In this document: in pieces, positions 34,860 through 46,743 of the stretch
How the letters are laid out: each line of letters opens with the position of its first letter
Numbering within the stretch: the first letter of the stretch is position 1
NCBI GenBank assembly: GCA_963920575.1
Contig: OY986971.1
Span: 124,001 to 188,000 of the forward strand
Length of the DNA stretch: 64,000 bases
Origin: Narthecium ossifragum
Taxonomy: Eukaryota > Streptophyta > Magnoliopsida > Dioscoreales > Nartheciaceae
Reading direction: 5' to 3'
Position numbers and translations under genes: made by a program
The notes under the pieces: model-generated
Told to the model about the DNA's origin: nothing
The model's input: the letters and a program-made list of their open reading frames with translations, nothing else
The model's database searches: none

Positions 34860-35575
34860 GGATCGGAGGCGTATCGGTACTCTCTATAGCGTTGAAGGAG
34901 TCGCCATCAACAAACCGAGCGAGCCGCCGTCCTAGGCGCGGCCACCAGCGCCCGCGCCATCCTTGGGGACGGCCGCCGATGCCGCCACCCTCGGCCTTGG
35001 GCGCTGCTGCCTACAGTTGTGGACGCCGTCACGAGCCACTACCGACCAACCAAACACCACCGACGTCGCTCGCCAAAGCTTGGCCACTGCCACCGTCCAA
35101 GCTCGCTATCGCGGCTTTGGACCGTGCATCGTCATGGGCGGAGCGCCCCACCTTCGCAGCTTGGGGTCTAGTCGGACGCCATCACTGAGAAGGCCACCAA
35201 GCTCAGCACCACCGTCGAGGCCCGTCGCAGCGACACGGTCATCCGATCCCGCCTCATGATCCCCGCCACCACCCTCGACGCCTTCATCACCCCGTCCCCC
35301 GCTTCCCCACCGTCGCCGCCGGCCTCCATCTTAGCCACCACTGTGAAGCCCGGTGAAGGGGACAACGGCTTTTCCAACGCCGGAGGCGGAGGGAGACAAG
35401 GCGTAGTGGGGTTCTCGGCGTCGCAGGAGGGCGATCGATCGACGGTGAGAATCCATGGATTGGTCTCCGCTCTCGCCTCATTGCTCTTTGTTTTGGGGTT
35501 TGGGATGATTTTCTTCTTCTCTTTTGGATTCTTTAGAAGGGTTTTGGGGTTTCCTTGAGGAGGAGAGGTCCACCT
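34860..35575 (+). other. GC-rich gene-like island of unknown origin
   Basis: A compositional island of high GC content with several overlapping open frames interrupts AT-rich repeat DNA. Plus-strand frames include one starting at 34963 and one at 35256 (MIPATTLDAFITPSPASPPS). I recognise no domain. It could be a captured or retroposed gene fragment, because Helitron-like ends lie on both sides (34467 and 36618). It could equally be a degraded gene. Confidence 0.35.
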
Positions 35576-36251
35576 TGAAAGATTTGGGTCATCTGCGTAT
35601 TATTGGGTTTTAAATACGTAATCGGAAACAAAGGCTCGTAGGGAAAAAGTGAGAATAAAATAATTATTATTATTTGGAATAATAAAAAATAAAAGGATAG
35701 TAATAGATAAAATAAGAATAAATAAATAATAATTATTGAAATAAAAAAATATTTAAAAATAAGTATGAGAATAAAGAAACAAGCCAATTAAAAAAAAAAA
35801 AGACTGTTATCGTACTATAGTGAGGACTGAGGAGAGGCTTTTGAAAGGGGAGGTGGGAGGGAAAGACATTAATTGCTTTGGTTGGTGATTAAGGAAAATC
35901 CAGCTCATGTCATTTATTAGTGGTTGCTAATGTGGATGGATATGTTATGCTTTGGTATTTGGGTCAAAGGTCTCAATCAGTAGCTTTGGATTGGACTCTC
36001 ATGAATTATATTTTTAACTTCCATGCAAAATATTATAATACATTTATTTATTTATGTTGTTATTATTATTTTGACTTAGTTGAGTTTATTGATTGGGCTA
36101 TAGGGGGATGCATTACATATTTTTTTGAGTATAATTGACAGGGGTTTAGGAAAATATTTAGTTTTCTTCTTCTTCTTTTTCTTTCATATGTTTATGTTGT
36201 TTATGTTCCAATTTTACTTAATATTCAGTATACCTGCTTTAATAAGGTATA

Positions 36252-36618
36252 TCAACCTTATAAGGAGCAATAACGGTTAAACCTGCATTAATTCATATCC
36301 CTTAATTTCTTTATATATATTCCCTAAGTTTGCTATATATAAACCTGCATTAATTCAAATCAACCTAAGTTCTATTAATATTATCTTATGCTAATGCTAA
36401 GACTTATATATTATTTTATATACCCTCAGTTAGACTTATAATATATTTTTATATTTTATTAGCTATGTTTTATGGTGCAGTAAACAAAAAGCTATGACCA
36501 ATCTTCGAACCACCTACGGGTCAACACATCCATCTAACCAGACAAACTGCAAGGAGTTTGTTAAAATTTTATATTAGTAATAACTAAAAACTGTGCCAGG
36601 GGCACGGGTGAGTACTAG
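36252..36618 (+). mobile_element. Short Helitron-like element, copy 2
   Basis: It starts TCAACCTTATAAGGAGCAAT after an A and ends CTAG before a T. The 3' hairpin gtgcc-agg-ggcac lies nine bases before CTAG. The internal sequence is shared, in reverse orientation, with 48497-48839, including acctacgggtcaacac and ctaaaaactgtgccagggg. Confidence 0.8.
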
Positions 36619-38675
36619 TGAAAAATAAAAGAGGATCTCCAATATACATGTCATAATAAGTCATCCCTATTCACATCGGCCCAAGTCATCCCTATTCCCT
36701 CTCGGAAACAAATGAAGACTAAATCAATCTAAAATTGGCAATGCACCTAGTGCAATATGATACATTGAAGAGAGAAAATAGAATCACGGATGTACATCGG
36801 TAAGTCCTCCCTCTTCACTAGGCCAGAGTTTTCTCTTTTTCCAATTTTTTCGTTTTGAAACATATTAAAAGATGGGTGAGACGCGGTTCTGGCAACTTAA
36901 CAAACCATTGTACTACTTATCATTATATAGAAGAAGCAGTTACAATATATCAAGCAAATTGCTACTCACCCTATCTCGGTGTCAGAGATAGAAATTCCCA
37001 TTTTACCCTTCTCTTACTCCATCTCTCTCTCCACACCATCAGCTGCCATCTTTGATATATTTTTTTTAGTTTTTTTTTATCAGTTTTATTTTTCTTTTTT
37101 CCATCAAAACCTAATTTATTGATTTTGTTAGTTTTCTTTTTTTTTCTTTTTTTCATTAGTTTTGTTCTTTAATATATTTTTTTTATTTTTTTATCAGTTT
37201 TATTTTTTTTCTTTGTTATCAATTTTATTTTTCCTTCTGGATAAGTAGTTTTTTATTATATATTCGAGAAAATAAGCATATGCACACTTACCGAGAAGAT
37301 AAATATCTGCACGCTTACCGAGAAGATAAGCATATGCACATTTTTCAATGAGATAAGAATTTGTCTTATACTATCCTCTCATGTCTAGATATAGGCAGGA
37401 GAGGGGTTTTCTTTATTTTTTTTATAAGTTTTATTTCTTTTTGTTATCAGTTTTATTTTTCCTTCTGGATAAATAGTTTTTTTTATTATATATTTGAGAA
37501 GATAAACATCTGCACGCTTACCGAGAAGATAAACATCTGCACACTTACTCATTTGTGGTACGAAGTAACAGGTATTCCACCAAGTGCGCCGGGAGCCGAA
37601 TTTGGAGGCAATATTGATTAGAATCTGTATTTTTATATATTTTTGTGTATCTCTTTTTTATGTATTGTCACATGTACTCTTTCTTGATCATGACTAAATC
37701 AATATCAGATTAGGAGACTTTTCACAAAACACAATGTATTTTTTAACTGTTAGTATTTTTTGTTATTTTCATATATATATATATATACACACACACCTTT
37801 TATTTTGATCCATATTTTTATTTTTATTTTTAAATTTGTATAAATAATTACTCCCAAAATCTACAACTAAAAAATAAAAAAAGATAAAAATATGCGACAC
37901 ATGAAAATTTTAATATAATTCATCTAGGGAGCTGCTTATTATATATATCTAATTATCTACAACTAAAACTGATAATAAAAAATAAATAAAAATGATAACA
38001 AAGAATATAAAAAAATAGATAAGAAAAAAACAAAACTAATGAAAAAAATCACAAAACTAATATAAGAAAAAACATTGATGGTCAATGTATGTGGCTGAGC
38101 GGGCTGGGGGGGGGGGCATAAGGGGAAAAAATCAAAAAAGAAAAAACCTGATGAGAGATAGGATGTGTCAGAGATAGGGCGAGAAGCAGCTCTCATATAT
38201 CAATGCTATCTAAACAAATTGTACAAGTGATAAAAACAAATAAATCTAATCCTTATCATGTTACTTTACTTTGAATATTTGCTAGCAACAATCTCTTATC
38301 CTTATCACACTCCTTCAATATGGGACTCATATGATTTGATGAAGATAGAATTTGCATAACATAAAAATTGACAAAAAAAATTGGCGAAAGGATTACTTCA
38401 ATATGCGTACAGGAGATTTAATAGCATGGAGACAACGGTATGATCTATGCCCGTGGATTTCTCTCCTTGCAGGATGGTTGTTGCTGCCACCCACTGACAA
38501 GTGACCAAGCTAACTAAGCAGTAAGCACCATGGTCGATGTCTCGTGGGAAACCAGTAACTGAGTCTATCAATGCCGTATACCTTCTCTCCTAGACATATC
38601 TGGTCTTCATAATGTAACTTGGCTTCGCCGTGCAATGCGCTAGCTCTGTCCGAGCTAAGAATGCCATGAACATCA
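36619..38675. other. AT-rich repeat-laden intergenic DNA
   Basis: Poly-T/poly-A tracts dominate 37050-37250 and 37960-38070. A 27-bp unit of the form ccgagaagataa(a/g)catctgcacgctta recurs near 37262-37345 and again near 37495-37552. A G-run lies at 38106-38116. No gene is recognised. Confidence 0.6.
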
Positions 38676-38830
38676 TGTTGGGATTTTTCCTTTCCATGAG
38701 AATCGACGAAAGAAGAAGGACAATCAAGTCTAAGAAGCGCGGAAGTGTCACGGTTTGCGTGAGCAATCGATCGGGACACCGTCTTCGTCAACGGTCGACG
38801 ATATTTTGTGGGACGGAGATTTTCAATAGG
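38676..38830 (+). repeat. Possible LTR 5'-end fragment
   Basis: It begins TGTTGGGATTTTTCC followed by ccatgag(a/g)atcga, which matches the first 40-odd bases of the solo LTR at 17055. The similarity then fades. There is no matching right end or duplication, so it is a truncated relative. Confidence 0.5.
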
Positions 38831-39646
38831 TAATGCTGTGAAACTCAAGAGTACAGCATCTTGCTAGCTAGATTCACCTAATGTAGGACAGTCGGTGTGT
38901 CTTTTTGAAAAATTTCTGTTAAATCCACGCGATGAAATATTTTATATTTTATGGTGATTTTGTGTTTCTATTATAAAGCATGGCATTTGTATATGGAATC
39001 TCCGCTTATAAGTCAAGTATGGATCCTTGAACAGAACGGTCCGCTTCACAATGAAAACACAAAATGATCCTCGATTGTAAAATAATTAATCTAAAATATA
39101 ATTTTTGTTTATTTTTTTAAGAGCATGATAAGAGACGAAGGAAGCTGTTTAATTTACAGTGTTCCCATTTATTTTAACCTTTTGTCTAGATATGGTCTTT
39201 GGTCCCTGATGTTCATGCTAGCAGCTGCTGAAGGCTGAAGCGTTGGATGACATCACTAGAGATTTCATAATGAGGATTGATTGGAATGCAAAACATGATG
39301 GAGTATATGGAAGGCATAGGCTGGCCATTGCGTGAAACACTTCTTATGGAAATTATGGTATGGCAAGCTACCAACACGTCTGACTTTATGGAACCTTTGC
39401 CTTATCAGTGATAAGCACCGCCCATTATGCTCGAAGAAGAAGGAAACACTTGATATGTGCTATGCCAATGTACATATGCAAAAGAAGTGTAGCGGGTAAC
39501 ATTAGAAGACTCGGATGTAGAGGTACATTATCTCATTATCAATTGAATCTTGTTTCGAGATCTTACTGATTACTCCGAATGAGGATATGGTTCTTGTGCT
39601 TAAAGCAGCAGTAGCATACTCTCTCCGGTGAATTTGGAAAATCAGA

Positions 39647-40310
39647 TTTTTTTTTTTTTGAGCAATTGAGCCCGTAGGCTATGTAGAGTTTATATAGGAT
39701 AAAAAAAAGTCAGTTACAACCATATATCAACAAGTATATCACCCCCCTCATATCAACAAATATACCAACCAACCCAAAATTGTGAGAACCAATCTGTACT
39801 GTCAAAAAAACCCTGCCAAAACCACCCCAGGAAATACAACACCTACTATATAACTCCAAACGCCAATAAAACTAGATATCAAGAGGAAAATACCCTCGTA
39901 TGTCATATCCGGGTGCAAAGACCCAAGAACGGGACCAGCGATGAACCCTGCCTAGGTCAGCCAGCCTATCCACTTGTCCCACAAGATCTCAATGCATAGA
40001 TCTAAAGATGATTGTGCCAAAATGTGCTGAGATGTTACAAATATCTCTCAAAATACCGTAAAAATCTGTCAGCCAAGACAACCGACCATTGATGCATCCA
40101 ATAAGAAAGGAACTATCATATTCTAAAATTACTTTCACACAGCCAAGCTCACCTGCAATCTGAATAGCACGTTTAAAGGCATTGAGCTTTACTTCATCCC
40201 TTGACTTTACTACCATAGATTCCGATATAACTGCCCAAATTGAACCATCTTCTCTCTTAATTAAAGCACCCATCCCACCAGATTTATTGTCCGCTGATCA
40301 GATGTTTAAA
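39647..40310 (-). mobile_element. LINE 3' fragment with degenerate RNase H domain
   Basis: On the minus strand 40273-39989 encodes an RNase H-like piece (REDGSIWAVIS, AFKRAIQIAGELG, VKVILEYDSSFLIG) typical of plant LINE ORF2 ends. The sequence continues to a T-run on the plus strand at 39647-39660, which is the poly-A tail. The conserved Glu of the AEA motif is replaced (KLNAF), so the domain is dead. Confidence 0.75.
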
Positions 40311-40344
40311 GGTTCATGAACAGGTTAGTTGTGAACCTTTGAAG

Positions 40345-40700
40345 TTGTGGAGGTTAGTGAAATGGCAAGGAATATCTGCTGCTCAATTGGAAAGGGAGGC
40401 AGAGGGTGGCAAGGGAGGCTTGGGACGGTGTGTGCGCACAGGTTGATGCATCAATGGTACACGGTGAGGAGAACATTGGGATTGGTGTTTTCTTCAGGGA
40501 CAAGGAGGATGAGCTTTGTTGGACAAATTCAACTTTAGTGCTAACTGCTTGTATTCTACAGGGAGAAATTTGTACAGTTAAATTTGGGATGATGAAGGCC
40601 ATCGAACATGGAGAAGGTAAGATTGTGGTGGAGTGCGATTCAAGGTTTGTTAATGCAAGACCTCTAGGAAGCTTGGGCGACATCAAAGCCGGCTGACCTC
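40345..40700 (+). mobile_element. RNase H fragment of a LINE or non-LTR element
   Basis: The plus-strand frame at 40442-40680 shows an RNase H order: VDAS (first Asp), GIGVFFRDKEDELCW, then EICTVKFGMMKAIEHG (Glu) and IVVECDSRFV (Asp). It is cut off before the last catalytic Asp. It faces away from the minus-strand LINE piece just to the left. Confidence 0.65.
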
Positions 40701-40873
40701 AACGTTCCAATTTCCAACTGCGAGGTTACGTTTTTTCCTTTTTCATTCCCCTTGTTAGATGAGCCAGCCCGACTTCCTTCTTACAAACTAGCGGACCCAA
40801 CAAAGGAAGAAGAACACAAAAGGAGACTATTAAAAGAGCTTAATTATCATAAATTGAGGTAACATATATATCA

Positions 40874-41000
40874 CTAGGTGGGCCCCTTTGTGTCACCCTG
40901 CACATGTAACCACCACCTCCACTACTCCCCTCTCTTTCTCTCCTAATCATCCGGTAACTACCCCTCTCTCTCTCTCCCTCTCTCACCCCTTGGCCACGTG
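40874..41000 (-). repeat. Helitron-like 3' terminus, fragment
   Basis: Read on the minus strand, the sequence ends gggtgacacaaaggggcccacCTAG before T. This resembles the end of the copy at 34722 (gtgacagggggccccaCTAG). The other end was not found, so only a terminus is claimed. Confidence 0.4.
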
Positions 41001-42550
41001 TGCACCATATGTATATGACTCATATACCACGTCATAACTTAGATGGCACGGATTCATCCATAGTGAGTTCCAAGATGTTATCACGAGTTGAGCCCATGGG
41101 TCGGGGTCAAACCCAAACTACGAAGTATTCGGGCTACAATGGTCTTCAGTTGGGTGTTAATCCTCGAGCCCGGTCGATTCTTATGGAAACTTATTTCTGT
41201 TTTAGAATGCTTTGCTTTTATTTATCTATTGGGTTATTTACATATACCCTCGAAAAAGTTTAATTTTACATATATTCCTATGGAAAAATCAAATTTACAC
41301 CAGAAACCTTGAAAACTTTAATTATTGTTATATAACCCCTTTAATTACTTAATAGTGGAATATTTAGAGAATATGTAGGATAGAACTGTTTGATGTTGAT
41401 GGTGGTCTTTGGAATTACTTCACTACTTTTATCCTTTATAATTACTATCCTTCCACCTCCGATCACCCAAATGACCGTTGGAGTTTAGGGTTTGAAATCG
41501 GGAATGTGTCCGTCTTCATCTCCGACGAGCTATCTTCATTTTAGAGGGGTATACGTAAATAACCCTTATCTATTTTGTCATTATATTCTTGGAATCTTTA
41601 CATGTGTCACTCCAATGTATCCTATTTACATATTTCTCTCCCTTTTATCTTAAAATTTTATACATATTTCCCATTGAGAGAGGTTTATTTCAAAATTGTC
41701 ATTCTGTCAGCCACTATAAGCAAATGTGGAGAATTATCGAGTTATATTTTGTTATTATAAAGTTTTAAGTTCCTAGAGGAAAAAAAGCATACTCTCCCGC
41801 TAAAATTAAATCAACCTTACAATAGAAAATTAAGATAGCCCTGGGGACGAAAAGGGAAACTTGAGTAAATTTTGAATACTCTAAGAATATTAAAGGAAGA
41901 AGAAACTTAGTGACATTTTTGGAAGAAGTTTTTTTGATAATGATGAATATGTCATTTTCAAAACCGCGGGGAGAAATATTTAATTATGACATATCTTGAA
42001 TGATATATATGTATAGTTTTGAATGATAAATATGCAATTTTCTTCAGAATTAAATATAATAAAAAGAGCCTTAAATAAATATTATTTTTTTAAATATTTC
42101 CAACATAGAATCTTGCAAACCATTGGTAACTTTTAGGCAAGTACTATTGTGTGAAAAGAAGCACCATACTTTTGTTTTTTCCTATGTTGCTCATGTGCAC
42201 CTCCTGAAGCGGTGTGCCTGGCACATGCCTCTGATTCCCTACCGTATATTTTCGAGTTTGAAGTCGTAATTAACTTCTTCCCCGGGGAAGAAGAGAAATA
42301 AACAAGAATAACCTTTGGTGCTAAGGCTTTGCCTCCTAGCTACCATGTCTCGTCTAGCAATCAAACTGAGTTGTAACTTGCCATATAGACTGGTCTTATA
42401 GCTGCATAGAATATTAAGTCCGTGCTTCTGAACAGCTTACAAACTTATACATTAAGGCGGAGGGGTGCTCAATTGCATGGATTAAATCAGACTCTTTGGT
42501 AGCAGTGCAAACTGTGAATGGTTTTAGAATCTGGCCAACGGAAATTGAGC
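41001..42550. other. AT-rich intergenic DNA, no gene recognised
   Basis: No open frame here has a recognisable domain, and no tRNA or bounded transposon could be outlined. Confidence 0.5.
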
Positions 42551-42559
42551 CATTAATGA

Positions 42560-42775
42560 GAAAGATTTGAAATGATATTTTGGGTTTTGAATCGGTTGTT
42601 TTCCGCATATTCCTAAGACTTCTAGTGTTATAACTGATGGGATGGCGAGGTGGTGTCATCGTCTCAGAGCTCCGTTTAGGTGGGTTCTGGAGGATGGGAG
42701 GGATGTTTAATTTAGACGAGATGGCGTAATTGCAATAGTTTGTATTAGCCAGCGGGCTCAACTAATTAAAAAAAG
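42560..42775 (+). repeat. LINE 3'-end remnant
   Basis: The segment ends gcgggctcaactaattaaaaaaag. That is the same gggctca-actaat-A-run terminus seen at 43227-43262, and it fits a non-LTR 3' tail. Confidence 0.45.
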
Positions 42776-43167
42776 AACTTACAAACTTACGCATGGCAAA
42801 TCGGATGCTCTGCTAAAAATGAAGGACGTAATGGCATTTGGCAGTTTATTTCTCGCTCAGGCCAGAAAGGTTACAAACGAACAGCATCAACCTGTACGAG
42901 TGATCAACAGAATAATTGATCATCGCATGGGTCGTACGACTATGATCTGATACGCTGGATGACCTCAACGGCTGGCGTCCATTAATAGGCAGTGCGCGCG
43001 TTTGGCATCCTCTGTTCTATATATGATCGAGAATCCTTTGTTTATATCCGGAAAGCTGCTCAAAAAAACATATGTTGAGCTGTCTATAGACCGGAGAAAT
43101 GTTTCTCGAATTTGATCGACATTTAAAGCCAATGCATAATATGAGCATAGCCATTTGGCTCAACCAG

Positions 43168-43268
43168 CCATTTGGCTCAACTCTTGTACTCTTGTTTTAT
43201 TTTCTCTTTGGTTACCTAGTCATTTGGCTCAACTAATCAAAAAAAAATAATAAAATAAAAAAAATAAT
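43168..43268 (+). repeat. LINE 3'-tail remnant with A-rich end
   Basis: Two copies of catttggctcaac in close succession are followed by taatcaaaaaaaaataat. This is a 3' tail of the same kind as at 42754-42775. Confidence 0.45.
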
Positions 43269-43556
43269 ATGAGCATATATTAATTGAAGCGAGCCATGAT
43301 GAAATTTGAAGAAATTAAGAGGCACAAGAGAGTAGGCCAGAGTCAATTTAGACCTAACAACTACAAATTTTTTATTTTTTTTTGTATTTTTTGGGGAATA
43401 ATTGCATACATAAGTGTGTTGTAGCAGCATGAATCTGACACGATCCATGTCAAAAAAACACGACGAGATAGGGGAGAGAAGATCATAATACTTGGAGAAA
43501 AATACAGAGCCAGCATAGCTTGTTCATGCATTAGCTCTATTACAATTAATAGGGAG

Positions 43557-43575
43557 ATCGATCGATCGATCGATC
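43557..43575. repeat. (GATC)n microsatellite
   Basis: The tetranucleotide gatc repeats about five times in a row. A (tag)n run follows at about 43815-43832. Confidence 0.85.
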
Positions 43576-44010
43576 ATCAGTCCAAAAATCAGCTAAGGCG
43601 CAGTCCCCTTCCTTTAGTCACCGAGCCACCCGCAGTGCCGAGTGCCTGATCCGCCAGGAGCAGCCGTGCTTCGCTGCCTGTGAACCCAACCCCTGTATCA
43701 GAGGGTCGGGTAAAAAGTTGGATCAGGATATGGAAGATGAGGAAGGGCCGCCGCACCATCACCGCGGCTCCGACGATCGATCTTTGCCATGCATGTAGAG
43801 AGAGATATATATAGTAGTAGTAGTAGTAGTAATTAATAAGCCAGTCGATCGGCCAAAACGGGGTCTCCGTCGACCCCCAAAAAGGGAGGAGCTAGAAGAG
43901 AGGCGGAGCACATGCCGGGGGGACGAAAGGAGTACAGAGAAGCCCCGAATGCTTGCATGCATACATATATGTGGATCGAGATCGAAGAAGCTAGGGTTTG
44001 AGCTAGCTAG

Positions 44011-44199
44011 CTACTCATCCCCTTGGATGTACCAGCAGAGGAGCATGGTAGCGCAGCGGCGCAGGATGTAGATCCTGGCGCGCTGCTCCTTGACGAGGGT
44101 CGCACACCGCCCGGTGAACCCCCTGCCACCCTGCTTCTTCGAACGGGGGGGCATGGAGCAACCCGAAGAGGAGTAAACCCGGGCGGCGGTCTCGGCCAT
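44011..44199 (-). CDS. DVL/ROTUNDIFOLIA-like small polypeptide
   Basis: This single-exon frame of 62 residues ends in the DVL/RTFL signature: [20 protein letters not shown] followed by RCATMLLCW. The family consists of short plant-only peptides, plasma-membrane associated, whose overexpression alters organ shape and cell proliferation. The N-terminal half ([20 protein letters not shown], then a basic stretch) is variable, as is usual in the family. The short length is normal. The start is the first ATG in the frame, about 20 bp after an in-frame stop region. It is the only intact gene I recognise between 28 and 53.9 kb, where transposon remnants surround it. Confidence 0.93.
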   Translation of the reverse strand: MAETAARVYSSSGCSMPPRSKKQGGRGFTGRCATLVKEQRARIYILRRCATMLLCWYIQGDE

Positions 44200-44219
44200 C
44201 GTCGTCCTCTAGCTAGCTG

Positions 44220-46735
44220 ATAATCAGATACTCGATCCCCTCTCTCTCACTCTCTATATATCTCTCTCTCTTCAAAGATTGGTGATATGGATACGTGTTT
44301 GCTTTGAATGATCAAGCTAGGTGGGGCTGTGACCCTGTGGCTGGCTAATCCTAAGGTTCAGGGGTGTATATATATACACACACACACACAGGTGGCCGGG
44401 ATGGAGTTGACAAGCAGCTAGCGCTAAGCCCAGGAGAAGGGGGGGCGAATGTGGTCATGAGCAACGACCGAGGCTGGCTGGCTGGCTGGTTGCATGGAAA
44501 GGCGGAGCGCGAACGTGGACGTGCATTAGTTTTTAGGGAGTTGCCTTTCTTAAAGTGCGTGTTGTGTTACTATAATCGGCTCCAGATCACGCGAAAGAGA
44601 GGGTGCATTTGCATTATTGCATAGCATGGTGCTGGGGATTAGATATCTTAGAATACAATAAAGCGTATTAAAAGTGGGAAACTTCGCTTGAGACGCGGGG
44701 GATTGCTCGCACAGGACGAAGCAGGACGGGGGGCCATGGGGGACAGCTTGCCGGTGTTTGCATCGATCCCCGGACGGCCTTCGCCGTGCGTGGTATTAAT
44801 TGTCCCCTTGAAACCTATTCTTCATCCTCCAACGCTGACCGGGTCTTGACCGTTTAAATCATCTTAAAATGGATAGGGGACATTAATTGTTCTTAATAAT
44901 ATTATGGATGAGTTTTCTAGCTATCCTTGAATTCTAGCTAGCTTAATTCTTTTGATTTACCTTGATGAGTCCTGTCTTTGTAAGTAAGCGACTCAGCCTT
45001 TGGGCTTATCTAATATATATAAATAAGAAATAAAAAGCTTAATTACTCCACCTAAATCCCAGACATGGTTATATATATTGTGAACCGCTTCAATATGGCA
45101 TTATGGAACGTCGGAGCTTATATGTAGTGTGCTTAATTATATCCGCGCATAACCATAACCATAACAACGACATATATGCATGCCAGTCACTCTAATCAGA
45201 GCATATATATACTTTTCTGATCAGCAGCATCACCTATATCTCAAGTGACTCTAATTAAGATCGGTGCGTGGCGACTGGCGAGTCGAGCATTGTAGTCCAG
45301 TGAAGGGCCATGAAGAGCTACGGGACCAGCAGCAGGCCCACGGCCACGGGAGTACTGGTTGAGCGTGTAAACAATGCCGGGGGACCGAGGGGCCTCGATC
45401 GGCCGACCACCGGCGGCCCTTCCGAGCCAAGATAAACAAAGTTGCACCCCCAGGCATACATACATAGAATACGATAACCATATATATAAAATACATGTAT
45501 ATGTATATATATATAATATTATACTACAATGACGACTACCTCCGGTTCTGAAAGGATCAAGCTGGCTGGCTTTTTGTATGCTGCTCCGTGGCGCGTGTCT
45601 CCTCGGATAAGCGTGAGGGCATTTTTATTAGTTAAAGAATGGGGGAGCCCTCCATGCACTCCTAGGGGCAGAGACGACGCGACCCCCCCCCCCCCCCCTC
45701 CCCCCCTTGCCTGACCTATCAAAAATTAACTCCATATATTCTCTCTATATGTCTACCTCTCTCTGTGTATAGCCAGCTGCTGTACGTGCCATCGCGTCTG
45801 TTGCTGGGAAAGCCGCGTCTGACCGGCCCCTACGCCAAGCACATGACCGATGGGTGCAGGGACCCTTGAAGGTTGTGGAAGGAGAGGGCCGGAGGTCTAT
45901 ATTTTATGAGATGTACATCCTGTACGAGCTTGGAGGATAGCTCAAGATGCCACAGCTGGAGGTTCCTTTTTGCCAACCAAAGGAATTCTACACATCCTTT
46001 TATAAGAATCCTAGCGGATCATATCAGCAAGGGATGGAGAAGAAGATCATGTAGTGTTGCTACAGGAGGCAGTATCCGGCCATCCTGAGTCTCAGATATT
46101 GTGGGCACATCCCTTGCGGGTATTATTCTAGTTGAAGCGTGTCAGAAATGGGTTTATATATAATTAATTGGTTTCATTTGTGATCAAAACATATTAGATT
46201 GTATTTAGGACTCATTTCATGTACGTATCGGTGTTGCGGTCCACGTCAAGTAAGGGAAATCAGGTAGATCAAGTTCAGACAACATGTTTGAGTCCTTTTG
46301 AAAACGTACCGATAGATCATTTGTTGTGATCGGTCTCATTTCACACAAGCGAAATTGATCCTTCTCATTCTTGGATCTGACCTTCCTAAGTGCTTTTCTT
46401 TTTATTTGTAGTTTCATCTGTCTGTCTTCTTGGTGCTAATCTTTGTTGTTATTTCCTTAGCTTCTATGGATAGTTCTTTGTAACCCTGTGCTGGTCTTTT
46501 TTTGGGTTGATATATTAAAAGAAAAAAAATTGATCATTCTCATAGTCGGTTGTTCAACAACGAACAAGATTAACGGTTCGTCGATCCATCATTTCCATGA
46601 GAATGTTTCACTAAATCGTCAATGGACCCATGGTTTTTCACAAACCGAGACCTAGTCCTGATCTGCTTGGTCTGGTTCACGACATAGACCATATAGTTTT
46701 TTGCCAAGTTGGGTTTTTTCCACATTGAAATCTTC
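44220..46735. other. Intergenic DNA with simple repeats; no gene recognised
   Basis: It contains (CT)n/(TA)n runs near 44240-44270, an (AC)n run at 44370-44390, another gggcttatctaat tail near 45001 and a C-run at 45683-45706. The minus-strand frames at 45241-45496 have no recognisable domain. Confidence 0.5.
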
Positions 46736-46743
46736 TTCGTCAT

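Noticed and set aside
35168..35558. Overlapping GC-rich frames as a real gene
   Set aside because: No domain, no clear intron structure and stops in every long reading. Kept only as an island of unknown origin.
37262..37552. Possible CRISPR-like spaced repeat
   Set aside because: The 27-bp units are tandem and irregular in an AT-rich plant intergenic region, with no regular spacers.
38510..38848. Minus-strand frame as a retrotransposon polyprotein
   Set aside because: It overlaps the LTR-like start at 38676 and shows no gag, protease, integrase or reverse transcriptase motif.
45241..45496. Minus-strand frames with a possible signal-like start
   Set aside because: No recognised peptide-hormone motif such as CLE or CEP, and the two overlapping frames are equally plausible.
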